A stretch of DNA of 64,000 bases from Aurantiacibacter zhengii (lineage in GTDB: Bacteria; Pseudomonadota; Alphaproteobacteria; Sphingomonadales; Sphingomonadaceae), in assembly GCF_003584125.1 (NCBI RefSeq), contig NZ_QXFL01000002.1, forward strand, positions 558,001-622,000. The letters run 5' to 3'. A program made the translations under genes and the position numbers. Each line of letters begins with the position of its first letter. The stretch's first letter is position 1. Under the pieces are notes generated by a model. That model was given only the letters and a program-made list of their open reading frames with translations, was not told the origin of the DNA and did no database searches. This document shows positions 9,825 to 20,328 of the stretch, one piece after another.

Positions 9825-11051
9825 ATGGCAGAACCCAGCATCGTCAAATCCGCAGTCCGCAACTTCAAGGCCCTGTTCAAGGCCGACGCTTTCGAGGGGA
9901 TCCTCCTGATCGCCGTCGCGGTCGTCGCCATGATAGTGGCCAATTCCGGCATCGCGGGGCCCTATTTCGAACTGTTCAACGGCTACCTTTGGTCAAAGGA
10001 CGCGTTCTACCTCAACACCCTGCACCTGTGGATCAACGACGGGTTGATGGTGATCTTCTTCTTCGTCGTCGGACTGGAAGTGAAACGCGAACTTATCAGC
10101 GGCAACCTGGCCGATCCCAAGCAGCGCACCCTGCCAATCATGGCGGCGGCAGCAGGCATGGCGGCGCCCATCGGCGTGTTCCTGGCGGTGACCGGCGGCG
10201 CGCCGGAATACCGCGCCGGCATGGCCATCCCCGCCGCAACCGACATTGCCTTTGCCATGGGCGTGATCGGCCTGCTGGGCACCCGCGTGCCCAAATCGCT
10301 GCGACTGTTCCTGCTGACCGTGGCCATCGTCGACGATATCGGCGCCGTGGCGATCATTGCCATCTTCTATTCCGAGCCGAAGGTGATGTGGCTGCTCATC
10401 TCGCTGGGCGTCTTCATCGTCATGCTGGCGATGAACCGTTACCGGGTGCGGCACCTCTCGCTGTTCGTGATCGGCACCATCGTGCTGTGGTACTGCGTGC
10501 TCAATTCCGGCGTCCACGCCACCATTGCGGGTGTGCTGGCGGCGTTCACGATCCCGATGCACACCAAGGACGGCTACTCCATGCTGGAGAACGTGGAGCA
10601 CTCTCTCGTCCCGTGGAGCGCATACCTGGTGGTGCCCATCTTCGGCTTCGCCAATGCCGGGGTCAGCCTGTCCGGACTGGGGCTGGAGGCCTTGCTCGAT
10701 CCGCTGCCGCTGGCCGTGGGTGCAGGCCTTGTCATCGGCAAGCAGGTGGGCATTTTCACCACGGTCTGGGCCTCGGTGAGGCTGGGCATCGTGAAAATGC
10801 CGCCAGCCTGTTCCTGGCCAGAGGTGTGGGGTGTCTCGATCCTGTGCGGCATCGGCTTCACGATGAGCCTGTTCATCGGCGAATTGGCCTTCGAGGGCAC
10901 CAGCGAGGCCGCTCGCCTGCTACGCGACGAGGCGAAGATCGGCATCCTCATGGGCTCGCTGATTTCGGCAGTGCTCGGCTACACCGTGCTGCGCCTCACC
11001 ACGACGCACCCGGAAGAAGCGGCGGACGATCCCAGCAGCCCGGTGGTCTGA
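9825..11051 (+). CDS. nhaA: Na+/H+ antiporter NhaA
   Basis: Inner-membrane electrogenic sodium/proton antiporter, about 408 aa with some twelve hydrophobic segments. The paired transport aspartates are seen in AIVDDIGAVAIIA, the early motif FFFVVGLEVKREL is diagnostic, and the C-terminal half has GIGFTMSLFIG. The frame is open further upstream, but ATG at 9825 (MAEPSIV) is preceded by GGGGAAGGGC and fits the family length. A strong terminator follows the stop. Confidence 0.96.
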   Translation: MAEPSIVKSAVRNFKALFKADAFEGILLIAVAVVAMIVANSGIAGPYFELFNGYLWSKDAFYLNTLHLWINDGLMVIFFFVVGLEVKRELISGNLADPKQRTLPIMAAAAGMAAPIGVFLAVTGGAPEYRAGMAIPAATDIAFAMGVIGLLGTRVPKSLRLFLLTVAIVDDIGAVAIIAIFYSEPKVMWLLISLGVFIVMLAMNRYRVRHLSLFVIGTIVLWYCVLNSGVHATIAGVLAAFTIPMHTKDGYSMLENVEHSLVPWSAYLVVPIFGFANAGVSLSGLGLEALLDPLPLAVGAGLVIGKQVGIFTTVWASVRLGIVKMPPACSWPEVWGVSILCGIGFTMSLFIGELAFEGTSEAARLLRDEAKIGILMGSLISAVLGYTVLRLTTTHPEEAADDPSSPVV

Positions 11052-11068
11052 TCCGCGCACAAACGAAT

Positions 11069-11110
11069 CGGCCCCCGGTTCCATGTGGAACCGGGGGCCG
11101 TTTGTTTTTT
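11069..11110 (+). terminator. Rho-independent terminator after nhaA
   Basis: Perfect 14-bp stem CGGCCCCCGGTTCC / GGAACCGGGGGCCG with loop ATGT, followed by TTTGTTTTTT. Because the next gene is convergent, it may also serve the minus strand. Confidence 0.93.
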
Positions 11111-11129
11111 CGGGAATGATGGGCTTGCG

Positions 11130-11426
11130 TCAGTCAGCCTTTGCGACCGGCGGGTTATCGCCTTGGTCCTCGTACCACGCTTCTACCGGGCCTTTCAGCT
11201 TGATCGTCAGCGGGCGGCCCTTGCGGTCCACCGTCTTGCCCGCCTGCACGCGCACCCAGCCTTCGGAAATGCAGTATTCCTCGATATCGGTGCGCACCCG
11301 GTCCTTGAACTTGATGCCAACGCCGCGTTGCAGCTTTTCGGCATCGAAATGCTCGCTGCGCGGATCGATCGACAGGTGATCGGGCGGGGTGTCGCCGGAA
11401 GGGGCGGTGGTGTTCTCTTCGGTCAT
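11130..11426 (-). CDS. DUF3297 family protein
   Basis: 98 aa soluble protein. The conserved core reads PPDHLSIDPRSEHFDAE, then RGVGIKF, EEYCISEGWVRV, and DRKGRPLTIKLKG, the pattern of DUF3297 proteins found widely in proteobacteria. Function unknown. The open frame extends upstream without family similarity, so ATG at 11426 (MTEENTTAP) is chosen as the start. Confidence 0.85.
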   Translation of the reverse strand: MTEENTTAPSGDTPPDHLSIDPRSEHFDAEKLQRGVGIKFKDRVRTDIEEYCISEGWVRVQAGKTVDRKGRPLTIKLKGPVEAWYEDQGDNPPVAKAD

Positions 11427-11457
11427 GCCAAAGCCACTAGCTGCGTTCGTGCAAAAA

Positions 11458-11751
11458 TCAATCGGGCGGCAGCATGGTGAGGTCCGCCGGTATTTCGTCG
11501 GGCGAGCTTCCCGGCTCCTGCCTGTCGTCCGGCAGCGGCTCGATCTCGTCGGGATTGGCACCGGGCTGGTCGTCGCTGTCGGGCGTCGGATCGATCTCGT
11601 CGGGTGCGTCGCCGGGGTGGTCGCTATCGCCCGGTTGCGGGCCGGTGCGGTCGGGATCGACGGGTGATTCGCCTTCCTTGATCTGCGGCGACTCCGGCTG
11701 CTGCTGCGGCGCTGTGGGTGACTGCGACACGTTGGCTTCATCGGTTTGCAT
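11458..11751 (-). CDS. Small acidic protein with 17-residue tandem repeats
   Basis: 97 aa with no signal or membrane segment, very rich in Pro, Asp, Glu and Gly, predicted disordered. PDEI recurs at residues 50, 67 and 84 with an exact period of 17, and a diverged fourth unit starts at residue 33 (PDRTGPQPG). I do not recognise a family. It lies 31 bp upstream of the DUF3297 gene on the same strand and may be co-transcribed. Could be a translated minisatellite in a real gene, or a chance frame; coding periodicity of the repeat (51 bp) favours a real protein. Confidence 0.55.
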   Translation of the reverse strand: MQTDEANVSQSPTAPQQQPESPQIKEGESPVDPDRTGPQPGDSDHPGDAPDEIDPTPDSDDQPGANPDEIEPLPDDRQEPGSSPDEIPADLTMLPPD

Positions 11752-11913
11752 GGCGGGTTTTTCCTTCGTTTGGGCCTGCCCGTTGAACGGACGATGCGAT
11801 TACTGCGTTCCGGTGGCGAATTCCGCTGATCGTGCTGCTTGCCCTTTTCGGCTCATCACCCTATGGGCACCGCTTCGTTTCGCAGGCTCCCCGCCTGCAA
11901 GGTTCGTCGGGCC

Positions 11914-11998
11914 GCGGGCGTGGCGGAATTGGTAGACGCGCTGGTTTTAGGTACCAGTATCGCAAGATGTGGGGGTTCGAGTCCCTTCGCCCGCACCA
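11914..11998 (+). tRNA. tRNA-Leu (anticodon TAG)
   Basis: Acceptor stem GCGGGCG pairs with CGCCCGC, discriminator A and encoded CCA at 11996-11998. Anticodon stem CTGGT/ACCAG encloses loop TTTAGGT, with anticodon TAG at 11948-11950. The variable arm and the TTCGAGTC T-loop are present. It lies 64 bp upstream of tig. Confidence 0.97.
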
Positions 11999-12062
11999 GT
12001 TTCGTTGACTGGGTTTCCCGACCCATGGCGAACCTCTGGAGAGTATTGAGTAAAGGCTGATC

Positions 12063-13691
12063 ATGCAGATTGTCGAAACCACCAACGAAGGCCTCAAGCG
12101 CGCCTACACCGTCACCATCACGGCCAAGGATATCGATGCCAAGATCGATGCCGAGGTGAAGAAGGTTGCCCCGCAGGTGCGGATGCCCGGCTTCCGCCCC
12201 GGCAAGGTACCGGCCAACCTGGTGCGCAAGATGCACGGCGATGCCCTGCACGCCGACGTGCTGAATTCGACCGTGCGCGAATCGGTCGACAGCCTGATCC
12301 GCGACAAGAAGCTGCGCCCCGCGCTGCAGCCCAAGGTCGAAATGGCCGACGGCTACGAACAGGGCAAGGATGCCGAACTGACCGTGGAAGTCGAAGTCCT
12401 TCCCGAGATCGAGGCACCGTCGGTAGATGGCCTGAAGCTGGAAAAGCTCACCGTGCCGGTTTCCGATGAACAGATGGACGAAGCGCTGGGCCGCATCGCC
12501 GAAGGCCAGAAGAGCTACAAGGACGCCGCCAAGAGCAAGAAGGCTGCCGAGGGCGACCAGCTGATCATCGATTTCGTCGGCAGCATCGATGGCGAGGAAT
12601 TCGAAGGCGGCAAGGCCGAAGATGCACCGCTGGTGATCGGTTCGGGCCAGTTCATCCCCGGCTTCGAAGACCAGCTTACCGGCGTGAAGACCGGCGACGA
12701 AAAGACCATCACCGTGACCTTCCCCGAAGATTACCCGGCGGAACACCTTGCGGGCAAGGACGCGCAGTTCGCCGTCACCGTGAAGCAGGTGAAGGTCGAG
12801 ACCGAGAGCAAGGTGGACGACGAGTTCGCCAAGGGTCTTGGCCTCGAAAGCCTCGACAAGCTGAAGGAACTGATCAAGGGCCAGATCGAGCAGGAAAGCG
12901 CCGGTCTCACCCGCACGCAGATGAAGCGTCAGCTGCTCGACAAGCTGGCTGCGGATCACGATTTCGACGTTCCGCCGACCATGGTCGAAGCCGAATTCCA
13001 GCAGATCTGGAACCAGCTGCAGCAGGAAGCTGCGCGCGAGGACGATCCCGAAGCTGCGCTGAAGGAAATCGAGGACGAGAAGGACGATTACAAGCGCATC
13101 GCCGAACGCCGCGTGCGTCTGGGTCTGCTGCTGTCCGAAATCGGCCAGGCCAACGGCGTGGAAATCAGCCAGCAGGAAATGCAGATGCTGATCCAGCAGG
13201 CCGCCCAGCAGTATCGCCAGGAAGACCGCGAGCGTTTCGTGGAATACATCCGCAACGACCCGATGGCCCAGGCCCAGCTGCGCGCTCCGCTGTACGAGGA
13301 CAAGGTCGTCGACTTCCTGTTCGACAAGGCCGACGTCACCGAACGTGAAGTGACCCGCGAGGAACTGGAAGCCGCGATCGAGGCCGAGGAAAACACCGAA
13401 GCCGAAAAGGCCAAGCCCGCCGCGAAGAAGAAGGCTCCGGCCAAGAAGGCACCGGCGAAGAAGGCGGATGCCAAGGCCGACGACGAGAAGAAGCCTGCCG
13501 CGAAGAAGGCACCCGCCAAGAAAGCTCCTGCCAAGAAGGCCGACGACGCCGAAAAGCCTGCTGCCAAGAAGGCACCCGCCAAAAAGGCTGCCGCCAAGAA
13601 GGATGACGGCGGCGAAGCCAAGGCTCCTGCCAAGAAAGCTGCGGCGAAAAAGGCTCCGGCCAAGAAGGCCGCACCCAAGAAGGGCGCCTGA
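12063..13691 (+). CDS. tig: Trigger factor with extended Lys/Ala-rich tail
   Basis: Ribosome-associated chaperone and peptidyl-prolyl isomerase. The N-terminal ribosome-binding domain carries a GFRPGKVP signature (about residues 41-48), the FKBP-type PPIase domain follows ([20 protein letters not shown], about 162-182), then the helical substrate-binding arms. Length is 542 aa, about 100 more than the classic protein: from about residue 453 the chain is a repetitive Ala-Lys-Pro tail of AKKAPAKK-type units resembling a histone-H1/AlgP tail. It stands first in the tig...clpP-clpX neighbourhood but is separated from clpP by two minus-strand genes. Confidence 0.96.
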   Translation: MQIVETTNEGLKRAYTVTITAKDIDAKIDAEVKKVAPQVRMPGFRPGKVPANLVRKMHGDALHADVLNSTVRESVDSLIRDKKLRPALQPKVEMADGYEQGKDAELTVEVEVLPEIEAPSVDGLKLEKLTVPVSDEQMDEALGRIAEGQKSYKDAAKSKKAAEGDQLIIDFVGSIDGEEFEGGKAEDAPLVIGSGQFIPGFEDQLTGVKTGDEKTITVTFPEDYPAEHLAGKDAQFAVTVKQVKVETESKVDDEFAKGLGLESLDKLKELIKGQIEQESAGLTRTQMKRQLLDKLAADHDFDVPPTMVEAEFQQIWNQLQQEAAREDDPEAALKEIEDEKDDYKRIAERRVRLGLLLSEIGQANGVEISQQEMQMLIQQAAQQYRQEDRERFVEYIRNDPMAQAQLRAPLYEDKVVDFLFDKADVTEREVTREELEAAIEAEENTEAEKAKPAAKKKAPAKKAPAKKADAKADDEKKPAAKKAPAKKAPAKKADDAEKPAAKKAPAKKAAAKKDDGGEAKAPAKKAAAKKAPAKKAAPKKGA

Positions 13692-13700
13692 TCGCCTTCA

Positions 13701-13735
13701 CGATCCTCCCCGCGCCGGTGGCACGGGGAGGATCG
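13701..13735. terminator. Hairpin between tig and amidase gene
   Basis: Perfect 12-bp stem CGATCCTCCCCG / CGGGGAGGATCG around an 11-base loop. No long T-run follows on either strand, so termination strength is uncertain. It lies between two convergent genes. Confidence 0.7.
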
Positions 13736-13772
13736 TGGTTCCTAAGCTACCGCCTAGCCGCAGCTCACCAGG

Positions 13773-15311
13773 TTACGGCGTGGCCTGCCACGGTGCCAGC
13801 GAGGGTTCCGGGATTTGCGTGGAGCGGGCTCGCTCGTAGGCCGCGCCCGCCTTCAGGATTGCGTGATCATCCCACTGGCTGCCGATGAAGGAAATGCCCA
13901 CGGGCAGCCCCTCCACCGCGCCCATCGGCACGGTCAGGTGCGGGTATCCGGCGACGGCGGCTAGGCTGCCGATGCCAATCCCGCCGGTGTAGTTATCGCC
14001 CAGCACCAGATCGATAGGCCATGCCGGGCCACCCGTCGGCGCGACGAGGAAGGCGACATCGTTCTGGGCCAGCAATGCATCGATCCCCTCATCGCGTGAC
14101 AGCCGCCGCGCGGTGGAAAGCGCCTCCCGATAGGCTTCGGCATCAGTGGTCCGCAGGGCCTGTTCGAAGATATCCTGCCCGAACCAGCGCAATTCGCGGT
14201 CTGCATTCGCCTCGTTGAACGCGATCAGCCCGTCCAGCGAGCGCGCCGGGATGTCGGCCGGGGATCCTTGCAGGTAGGTCTCGATATCGCGGCGGAATTC
14301 GAACAGCAGGACGGTATATTCGGCCTCGCCCATCGCGCCGGCAGGCGAGTATTCCACGTCGACCAGCTCGGCCCCGGCGCGGCGCAGGTCGTCCAGTGCC
14401 TGCTCCCAGACTGCGCCCAGCGGCTCCAGGCCACCATAGCGCCCCCGCACCACGCCCACGCGCACGCCGGCCAGAGAGGCATCGGCGAGGCCTGCGGCGA
14501 AATCCGTAACGTGGTCATCGGCATCAGCCGTTGCCGCGTCTGCCGGATCGCTGCCGGCGATGGCCGTCAGCAGCATTGCTGCATCGGAAACGGAGCGGGC
14601 CATCGGCCCGGCGGTATCCTGGCTGGCGCTGAGCGGCACCACATGGGTGCGGCTGACCAGGCCCACGGTCGGCTTGAAGCCCACCACGCCGTTGACGCTG
14701 GCAGGGCAGGTGATCGATCCGTCGGTCTCGGTCCCAATGGCCGCCCAGGCGAAGCCCGCTGCCACCGCCGCGCCGCTGCCGCTGGAAGAACCGCAGGTGT
14801 TGCGGTCCACCGCATGGGGGTTTCGCGTGATGCCGCCCACCGCGCTCCACCCGCTGGTGGAATTGGAGCTGCGAAAGTTCGCCCATTCGGAAAGGTTGGT
14901 CTTGCCAAGCACCACGCCGCCATTGGCGCGCAGGTTCGCAATCAGCGGCGCGTCACGCCCGGTCGTATTGTCGGCAAGCGCCAGCGAGCCTGCGGTCGTA
15001 GGCCATTCGCGGGTTTCGATATTGTCTTTTACCAGTACGGTGCGACCCCGGAGCATCGTGTTCGACTGGTTCAGCGAGGCAGCCGTCCGAAAGGCGTCGT
15101 ACTGGGAAAGATGCGCGACGACCGCTCCGATCGCGGGTTCGTCATCATCCAGCCGTTCGATCCGCATGACATAGTCGCGCGCCACTGCTCCGCTCCCTTC
15201 CGCCGCAGGTTCGATCTGGGCGAATGACCTGTCCTGCGCATGCGCGAACGAGGGAATAACGGCAGTGGCGAGCGACGACGCGGCAAGCGCCAGCGGGAAA
15301 AGTCTTTGCAT
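13773..15311 (-). CDS. Secreted amidase (amidase signature family)
   Basis: 512 aa with a Sec signal peptide ending near ALA/SFAHAQ (about residue 26). The Ser-cisSer-Lys triad of the family is visible: Lys95 in VKDN, the Gly/Ser loop GSSSGSG, and the serine of TDGSIT. Hydrolyses C-N bonds of amides in the periplasm or outside the cell; the substrate is unknown. It lies 40 bp downstream of a TonB receptor on the same strand, which suggests uptake and hydrolysis of an amide-containing compound, but this is inference. Confidence 0.9.
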   Translation of the reverse strand: MQRLFPLALAASSLATAVIPSFAHAQDRSFAQIEPAAEGSGAVARDYVMRIERLDDDEPAIGAVVAHLSQYDAFRTAASLNQSNTMLRGRTVLVKDNIETREWPTTAGSLALADNTTGRDAPLIANLRANGGVVLGKTNLSEWANFRSSNSTSGWSAVGGITRNPHAVDRNTCGSSSGSGAAVAAGFAWAAIGTETDGSITCPASVNGVVGFKPTVGLVSRTHVVPLSASQDTAGPMARSVSDAAMLLTAIAGSDPADAATADADDHVTDFAAGLADASLAGVRVGVVRGRYGGLEPLGAVWEQALDDLRRAGAELVDVEYSPAGAMGEAEYTVLLFEFRRDIETYLQGSPADIPARSLDGLIAFNEANADRELRWFGQDIFEQALRTTDAEAYREALSTARRLSRDEGIDALLAQNDVAFLVAPTGGPAWPIDLVLGDNYTGGIGIGSLAAVAGYPHLTVPMGAVEGLPVGISFIGSQWDDHAILKAGAAYERARSTQIPEPSLAPWQATP

Positions 15312-15351
15312 ATCTCGCTTGTGCGTTGCCTGCGGCCCTGACGCAATACCC

Positions 15352-17481
15352 CTAGAAGTCTCCGCTAAGACGGAAACTGAAGATCGGCTGCACGCTCAGG
15401 TTCTGGGTCTCGCGAAAGACGAGGGGGCTGCGATCCCGGTATCCGGCGTAGACGAAGCGATCCTGCCTCGCGCGGCCATCGGTAAGGTTGAATACCGAGA
15501 GATTGGCCGTCATGCCGAACACGTCCTTGTGCTCGATAAAGGCGAAGGTGTAGGTCGGCCCCTCGTAATTGAAACCGCTTTCGCCCAGCCGGTAATAGGG
15601 CAGCGTGTGGTTGTATTCCAGGCCCGCGCCCCAGGCCCAGTTGCTGCCGGGAATGTCGTGGCGCAGTTCCACGTCCACCTCGCGATCCTGGTGACCGCCG
15701 AAGCTGCGGCTTTCCCCGGTCAGCGGGTCGGTCAGGTCGCTTTCTTCCAGTTGCAGCGTCACTTCCAGTTGCGCGCCGCGAAACCCGATTGGTTCCAGTT
15801 GGAAGGTGCTGTTCCAGCGAATGCCATAGAGCGTCGCGCTGTCGATATTACCGCGCGTTTCCAGTCCGCCGGGAACGGGGATGAACTCGATGTAATCCTC
15901 GATCCACTGGCCGAACACGCGCAGCTGCGTGCTGCCCCAGTTACCGAGGTCCTTCGTAGCTTCCAGCTGCACCTGCACCGTCTGCGGCGGCACCAGTTTC
16001 ACATTGCCCGCGTTCTGCTGGTTCTGGTTGAGCGAGACGCTGGCGAGAAAATCGCCGAAAGACAGCTGGCCCACGCTGCGCGCCAGTTCCAGCGACACGT
16101 CCAGCCCGTCCTCCACCGCCCAGGCAAGGTTGACGGACCCCTTGGGCCGCCAGAAGCTGCGCGTCAGCCCGCCAGCGCCGGTTTGCGCAATGGTCGAATA
16201 TTCCGCCCCCGCGCCGACCTGCACGGTCAGGTTGCCCGCCAGGCTGCGGCTGTGGGTCAGGATCATTTCATAGCGATCCTCCGTCACGCCGCCGGTGCCA
16301 TTGGGAAAGGGGATGGCCACGAACTCGCCCGAGGGATCGAGGTCGAACAGGGCGGAGACCTGCTCCAGCCGGTTGAACGCGGCTTCGCCGTCCAGCTGCC
16401 AGTCGCCGCCCAGCATGGCCCAGCTGTATTCGGCGCGGCCAATGCGCTCCCCGCTTTCGCGGTGGGTGGTGAATCGCGTGCCGGTATCGGGGCTATCGTC
16501 GGCGAACTGGGAAATGGCATCCGAGCGAGAGCGGCCGCGGCTGTAACTTTCCTGCCCGATCAGCTTCAGCTGGCCGGGGCCAAGGTCGAACTGCACGTCC
16601 GCCCCAAGCTCGTATCCCCAGCCGCGATAGCGGTCTTCGAATCTGCGAAACAGGTCGACCCCGGTGACGAGATCGCGCAGCTGGTTTTCGCGCATATTCT
16701 CGTAGGCGCGGCGATAGCTGGCATTGGCGTTGACCACGGTGCCGCCGGGGCTGGTCCATTGCACCTGGCCGGAGGCACGCGGAAAATCGCCGATGAATTG
16801 CATCACGATGTCGCGCGATTCGATCGCATTGCCGTCGGCATCGAAGATGAAGGCATCGCCGCCGCCTGCCCCGCCTCGGCCTACCCCGTTGGCAACTGCA
16901 ACTGTCCAAGACAGCGTTTCGCCGGATCCGCTAAGCGAGACCTCGCCACCGATGAAGCTGGGCTCGGCATATTTGGGGCGTGCGTTGGCGCGATAGGTGA
17001 ACCGGCCGCTCAACGGGTCGGGCCGGGTGATGACATTGGCGACCTGTCCGGAAAGGCCCGCGATACCAAGGGTCGCGCCATCGACGATCTCGATCCTCTC
17101 GACGCGGTCGGTGCCGATGCGGCTGAGCTGCGTGAACACCCCTTCGGACTTGTTGGTGATGCGCTCCCCGTCGATCAGCACGTTGGCGCTCGCCTGCCCC
17201 AGGCCACGCGCGCCATCCTCTCCGCGAATGGTGAAACCCGGCACTTCCTCCAGCATGTCCAGCGCGTTGCGCGGGGCGAAGCGGGCGAAGTCGAGCGGCG
17301 TGAACACGCGGGCGCCGCTCGAAGCTTCGACGGCGTCGGGCGCGGGAGGCAGCGCGTCGTCCGCCGTCTCTTGCGCGGGTACGGTGTCGCCGGTGCCTTC
17401 CTGGGCATGGGCGGGCCACGCCGCCAGCAGCAGGGCGATGGTTGCAGTGCTAGCGAAGATATTGCGCAAGATCAGTCCCAT
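15352..17481 (-). CDS. TonB-dependent outer-membrane receptor
   Basis: 709 aa. Signal peptide to about residue 26 (AWPAHA), a plug domain (ALDMLEEVPGFTIRG ... VLIDGERI ... VERIEIVDGA), then a 22-strand-type barrel ending with Phe (SFRLSGDF). Transports a ligand across the outer membrane with TonB energy. No clear TonB box is seen between the signal and plug. The gene reads toward the amidase gene, and the pair probably forms one transcript. Confidence 0.9.
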   Translation of the reverse strand: MGLILRNIFASTATIALLLAAWPAHAQEGTGDTVPAQETADDALPPAPDAVEASSGARVFTPLDFARFAPRNALDMLEEVPGFTIRGEDGARGLGQASANVLIDGERITNKSEGVFTQLSRIGTDRVERIEIVDGATLGIAGLSGQVANVITRPDPLSGRFTYRANARPKYAEPSFIGGEVSLSGSGETLSWTVAVANGVGRGGAGGGDAFIFDADGNAIESRDIVMQFIGDFPRASGQVQWTSPGGTVVNANASYRRAYENMRENQLRDLVTGVDLFRRFEDRYRGWGYELGADVQFDLGPGQLKLIGQESYSRGRSRSDAISQFADDSPDTGTRFTTHRESGERIGRAEYSWAMLGGDWQLDGEAAFNRLEQVSALFDLDPSGEFVAIPFPNGTGGVTEDRYEMILTHSRSLAGNLTVQVGAGAEYSTIAQTGAGGLTRSFWRPKGSVNLAWAVEDGLDVSLELARSVGQLSFGDFLASVSLNQNQQNAGNVKLVPPQTVQVQLEATKDLGNWGSTQLRVFGQWIEDYIEFIPVPGGLETRGNIDSATLYGIRWNSTFQLEPIGFRGAQLEVTLQLEESDLTDPLTGESRSFGGHQDREVDVELRHDIPGSNWAWGAGLEYNHTLPYYRLGESGFNYEGPTYTFAFIEHKDVFGMTANLSVFNLTDGRARQDRFVYAGYRDRSPLVFRETQNLSVQPIFSFRLSGDF

Positions 17482-17631
17482 CCCTCAATCACATTTGTAG
17501 TCGTTAGGGTCGTTACAGAGGAACCCGGCCGGCCGCGCGTGCCTTCATCGACAAATCACGATTGCGGCCCGATCAATCGACAGGCGTCGATTTCGGGCCG
17601 ATCAACGGAATCTGAAGGTTGCTGCGCCAAG

Positions 17632-17663
17632 CCCCTTGAACCGAAGGGGCCTAGAGGCGACAT
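17632..17663 (+). promoter_or_regulatory. Possible heat-shock (RpoH) promoter of clpP
   Basis: CCCCTTGAA at 17632-17640 matches the heat-shock -35 core CTTGAA, and CGACAT at 17658-17663 is a weak -10 candidate 17 bases later, some 33 bases before the clpP start. The -35 also forms a small hairpin (CCCCTT / AAGGGG). ClpP is heat-inducible in related bacteria and rpoH is present in this window. Confidence 0.35.
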
Positions 17664-17695
17664 AGGCTCTGAAACACGAGTTATGAGGACCACGC

Positions 17696-18391
17696 ATGTT
17701 CGACCTGTTCGGCGACAACAAAGACCGTTTCACCACCGATCCCGTCACCGGCGCCCTGGTGCCCGTCGTCGTCGAATCGACCAGCCGCGGGGAACGCAGC
17801 TTCGACATCTTCAGCCGCCTGCTGCGCGAACGAATCGTATTCGTTACCGGCCAGGTGGAAGACAACATGGCTTCGCTGATCGTGGCCCAGTTGCTGTTCC
17901 TCGAAAGCGAGAACTCGCAGGACATCTCCATGTACATCAACTCGCCCGGCGGCGTGGTGACGGCCGGCATGGCGATCCACGACACCATGCAGTACATCAA
18001 GCCGAAGGTGCGCACCGTGGTGGTGGGCCAGGCGGCCTCGATGGGCTCGTTCTTGCTCGCTGCAGGTGAACCCGGCATGCGCGTTGCCCTGCCCAACGCC
18101 CGCGTGATGGTGCACCAGCCCAGCGGCGGTGCTCGCGGCATGGCCAGCGACATCGAGATCCAGGCACGCGAGATCCTGCGCATCCGCCAGCGGATGAACG
18201 ATCTTTACGTGCAGTATACCGGCCAGAGCCTTTCCGATATCGAGAAGGCGATGGACCGCGACACCTTCCTCGAAGCCGAGGAAGCCAAGAAGTTCGGCAT
18301 CGTGGATGCCGTTTTCGCCCACCGCCCGAAGGACGATGGCGAGCATGACCGCGACGGCAGTGGCGGCGCTCCCACCCCTGAAAGCGAATAG
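17696..18391 (+). CDS. clpP: ATP-dependent Clp protease proteolytic subunit
   Basis: Serine peptidase forming the double-heptamer ClpP chamber. The triad is Ser115 (GQAASMGS), His140 (VMVHQP) and Asp189 (MDRDTF), with the same spacing as E. coli. 231 aa including a short charged C-terminal tail ([11 protein letters not shown]). The partner ATPase gene clpX begins 199 bp downstream on the same strand. Confidence 0.97.
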   Translation: MFDLFGDNKDRFTTDPVTGALVPVVVESTSRGERSFDIFSRLLRERIVFVTGQVEDNMASLIVAQLLFLESENSQDISMYINSPGGVVTAGMAIHDTMQYIKPKVRTVVVGQAASMGSFLLAAGEPGMRVALPNARVMVHQPSGGARGMASDIEIQAREILRIRQRMNDLYVQYTGQSLSDIEKAMDRDTFLEAEEAKKFGIVDAVFAHRPKDDGEHDRDGSGGAPTPESE

Positions 18392-18590
18392 GTGGGACGC
18401 TCTCGGGCACGTTTACAGACCGCACGAGAGTTGTAGCATTTTGGCAACCCTGAACCTTCAGGCTGGTGCAAGCCGGGGATGTTAAGGATGCATTCGATTG
18501 ATATTCATCGCGCCTGCCCTAAATTGGCAGGCCGAATCCCGCGCTCATGCCCGTAAAACGGCCATAGTTCGGGCGCACAGGACGAGAGTA

Positions 18591-19865
<1,275 letters not shown>

Positions 19866-19918
19866 TCGCCTGCCGCAACCAGCCTCCCACCCGGTCATCC
19901 ATCTTCCGGAAAAATCAC

Positions 19919-19942
19919 GGGCGGTCCCTCGGGGCCGCCCTT
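19919..19942 (+). terminator. Weak hairpin after clpX
   Basis: GGGCGG pairs with CCGCCC around TCCCTCGGGG, followed by TT only. AAAAA precedes it at 19910. Possible terminator of clpX. Confidence 0.45.
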
Positions 19943-20019
19943 CCGCGTGCCTGACGACCCGGCGCGCCTGACCCTCCCCTGCACGGCGCAGGGGCAACCC
20001 CCCAAAAAGGAGTTATACT

Positions 20020-20232
20020 ATGCCGACCAATTCCGAACTCGCCGCCAAGATGCTGCGCGATGCCTCCATGTTCTTCCGCCAGGTGGGTGAACAGAACCCG
20101 CCCGTGGCCGAACAGATGAACCAGAATGCCGCGGTCTACGAACAGGTCGCCCAGCTGGTCGAAAGCGATCCCAACGGCGAAGTGCCTACGCAGGATCCGG
20201 CCGAGGCGCAGGCTCAGCAAGCTTCCGAGTAG
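20020..20232 (+). CDS. Small conserved-looking hypothetical protein
   Basis: 70 aa, no membrane segment, mostly helical and acidic (MPTNSELAAKMLRDAS... ending in Ala/Gln-rich PAEAQAQQASE). A strong ribosome-binding site AAAAAGGAG lies 10 bases before ATG. I do not recognise a named family. It follows clpX by 154 bp on the same strand and is closed by a hairpin. Confidence 0.75.
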   Translation: MPTNSELAAKMLRDASMFFRQVGEQNPPVAEQMNQNAAVYEQVAQLVESDPNGEVPTQDPAEAQAQQASE

Positions 20233-20276
20233 GCCTCAACAAGAACAATCGCCGCGCCCCGGCGGCGCGGCAACCC

Positions 20277-20328
20277 GAAGAGGATCGTCCCTTCCAATCA
20301 ATGTGGATTGGCGGGACGGTCCTCTTCT
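20277..20328. terminator. Long bidirectional hairpin terminator
   Basis: Nested stem GAAGAGGA...CGTCCC..CCAATC / GATTGG..GGGACG..TCCTCTTC with loop AATGTG. It serves both the small gene ending at 20232 and the convergent lemA, whose last codons (from 20298) lie inside it. Confidence 0.8.

Noticed and set aside
15265-18069. A very long plus-strand open frame (over 900 codons) opposite the amidase and TonB receptor genes
   Set aside because: It is antisense to two well-supported genes and the start of clpP, has no family motifs, and such frames are common in GC-rich DNA.
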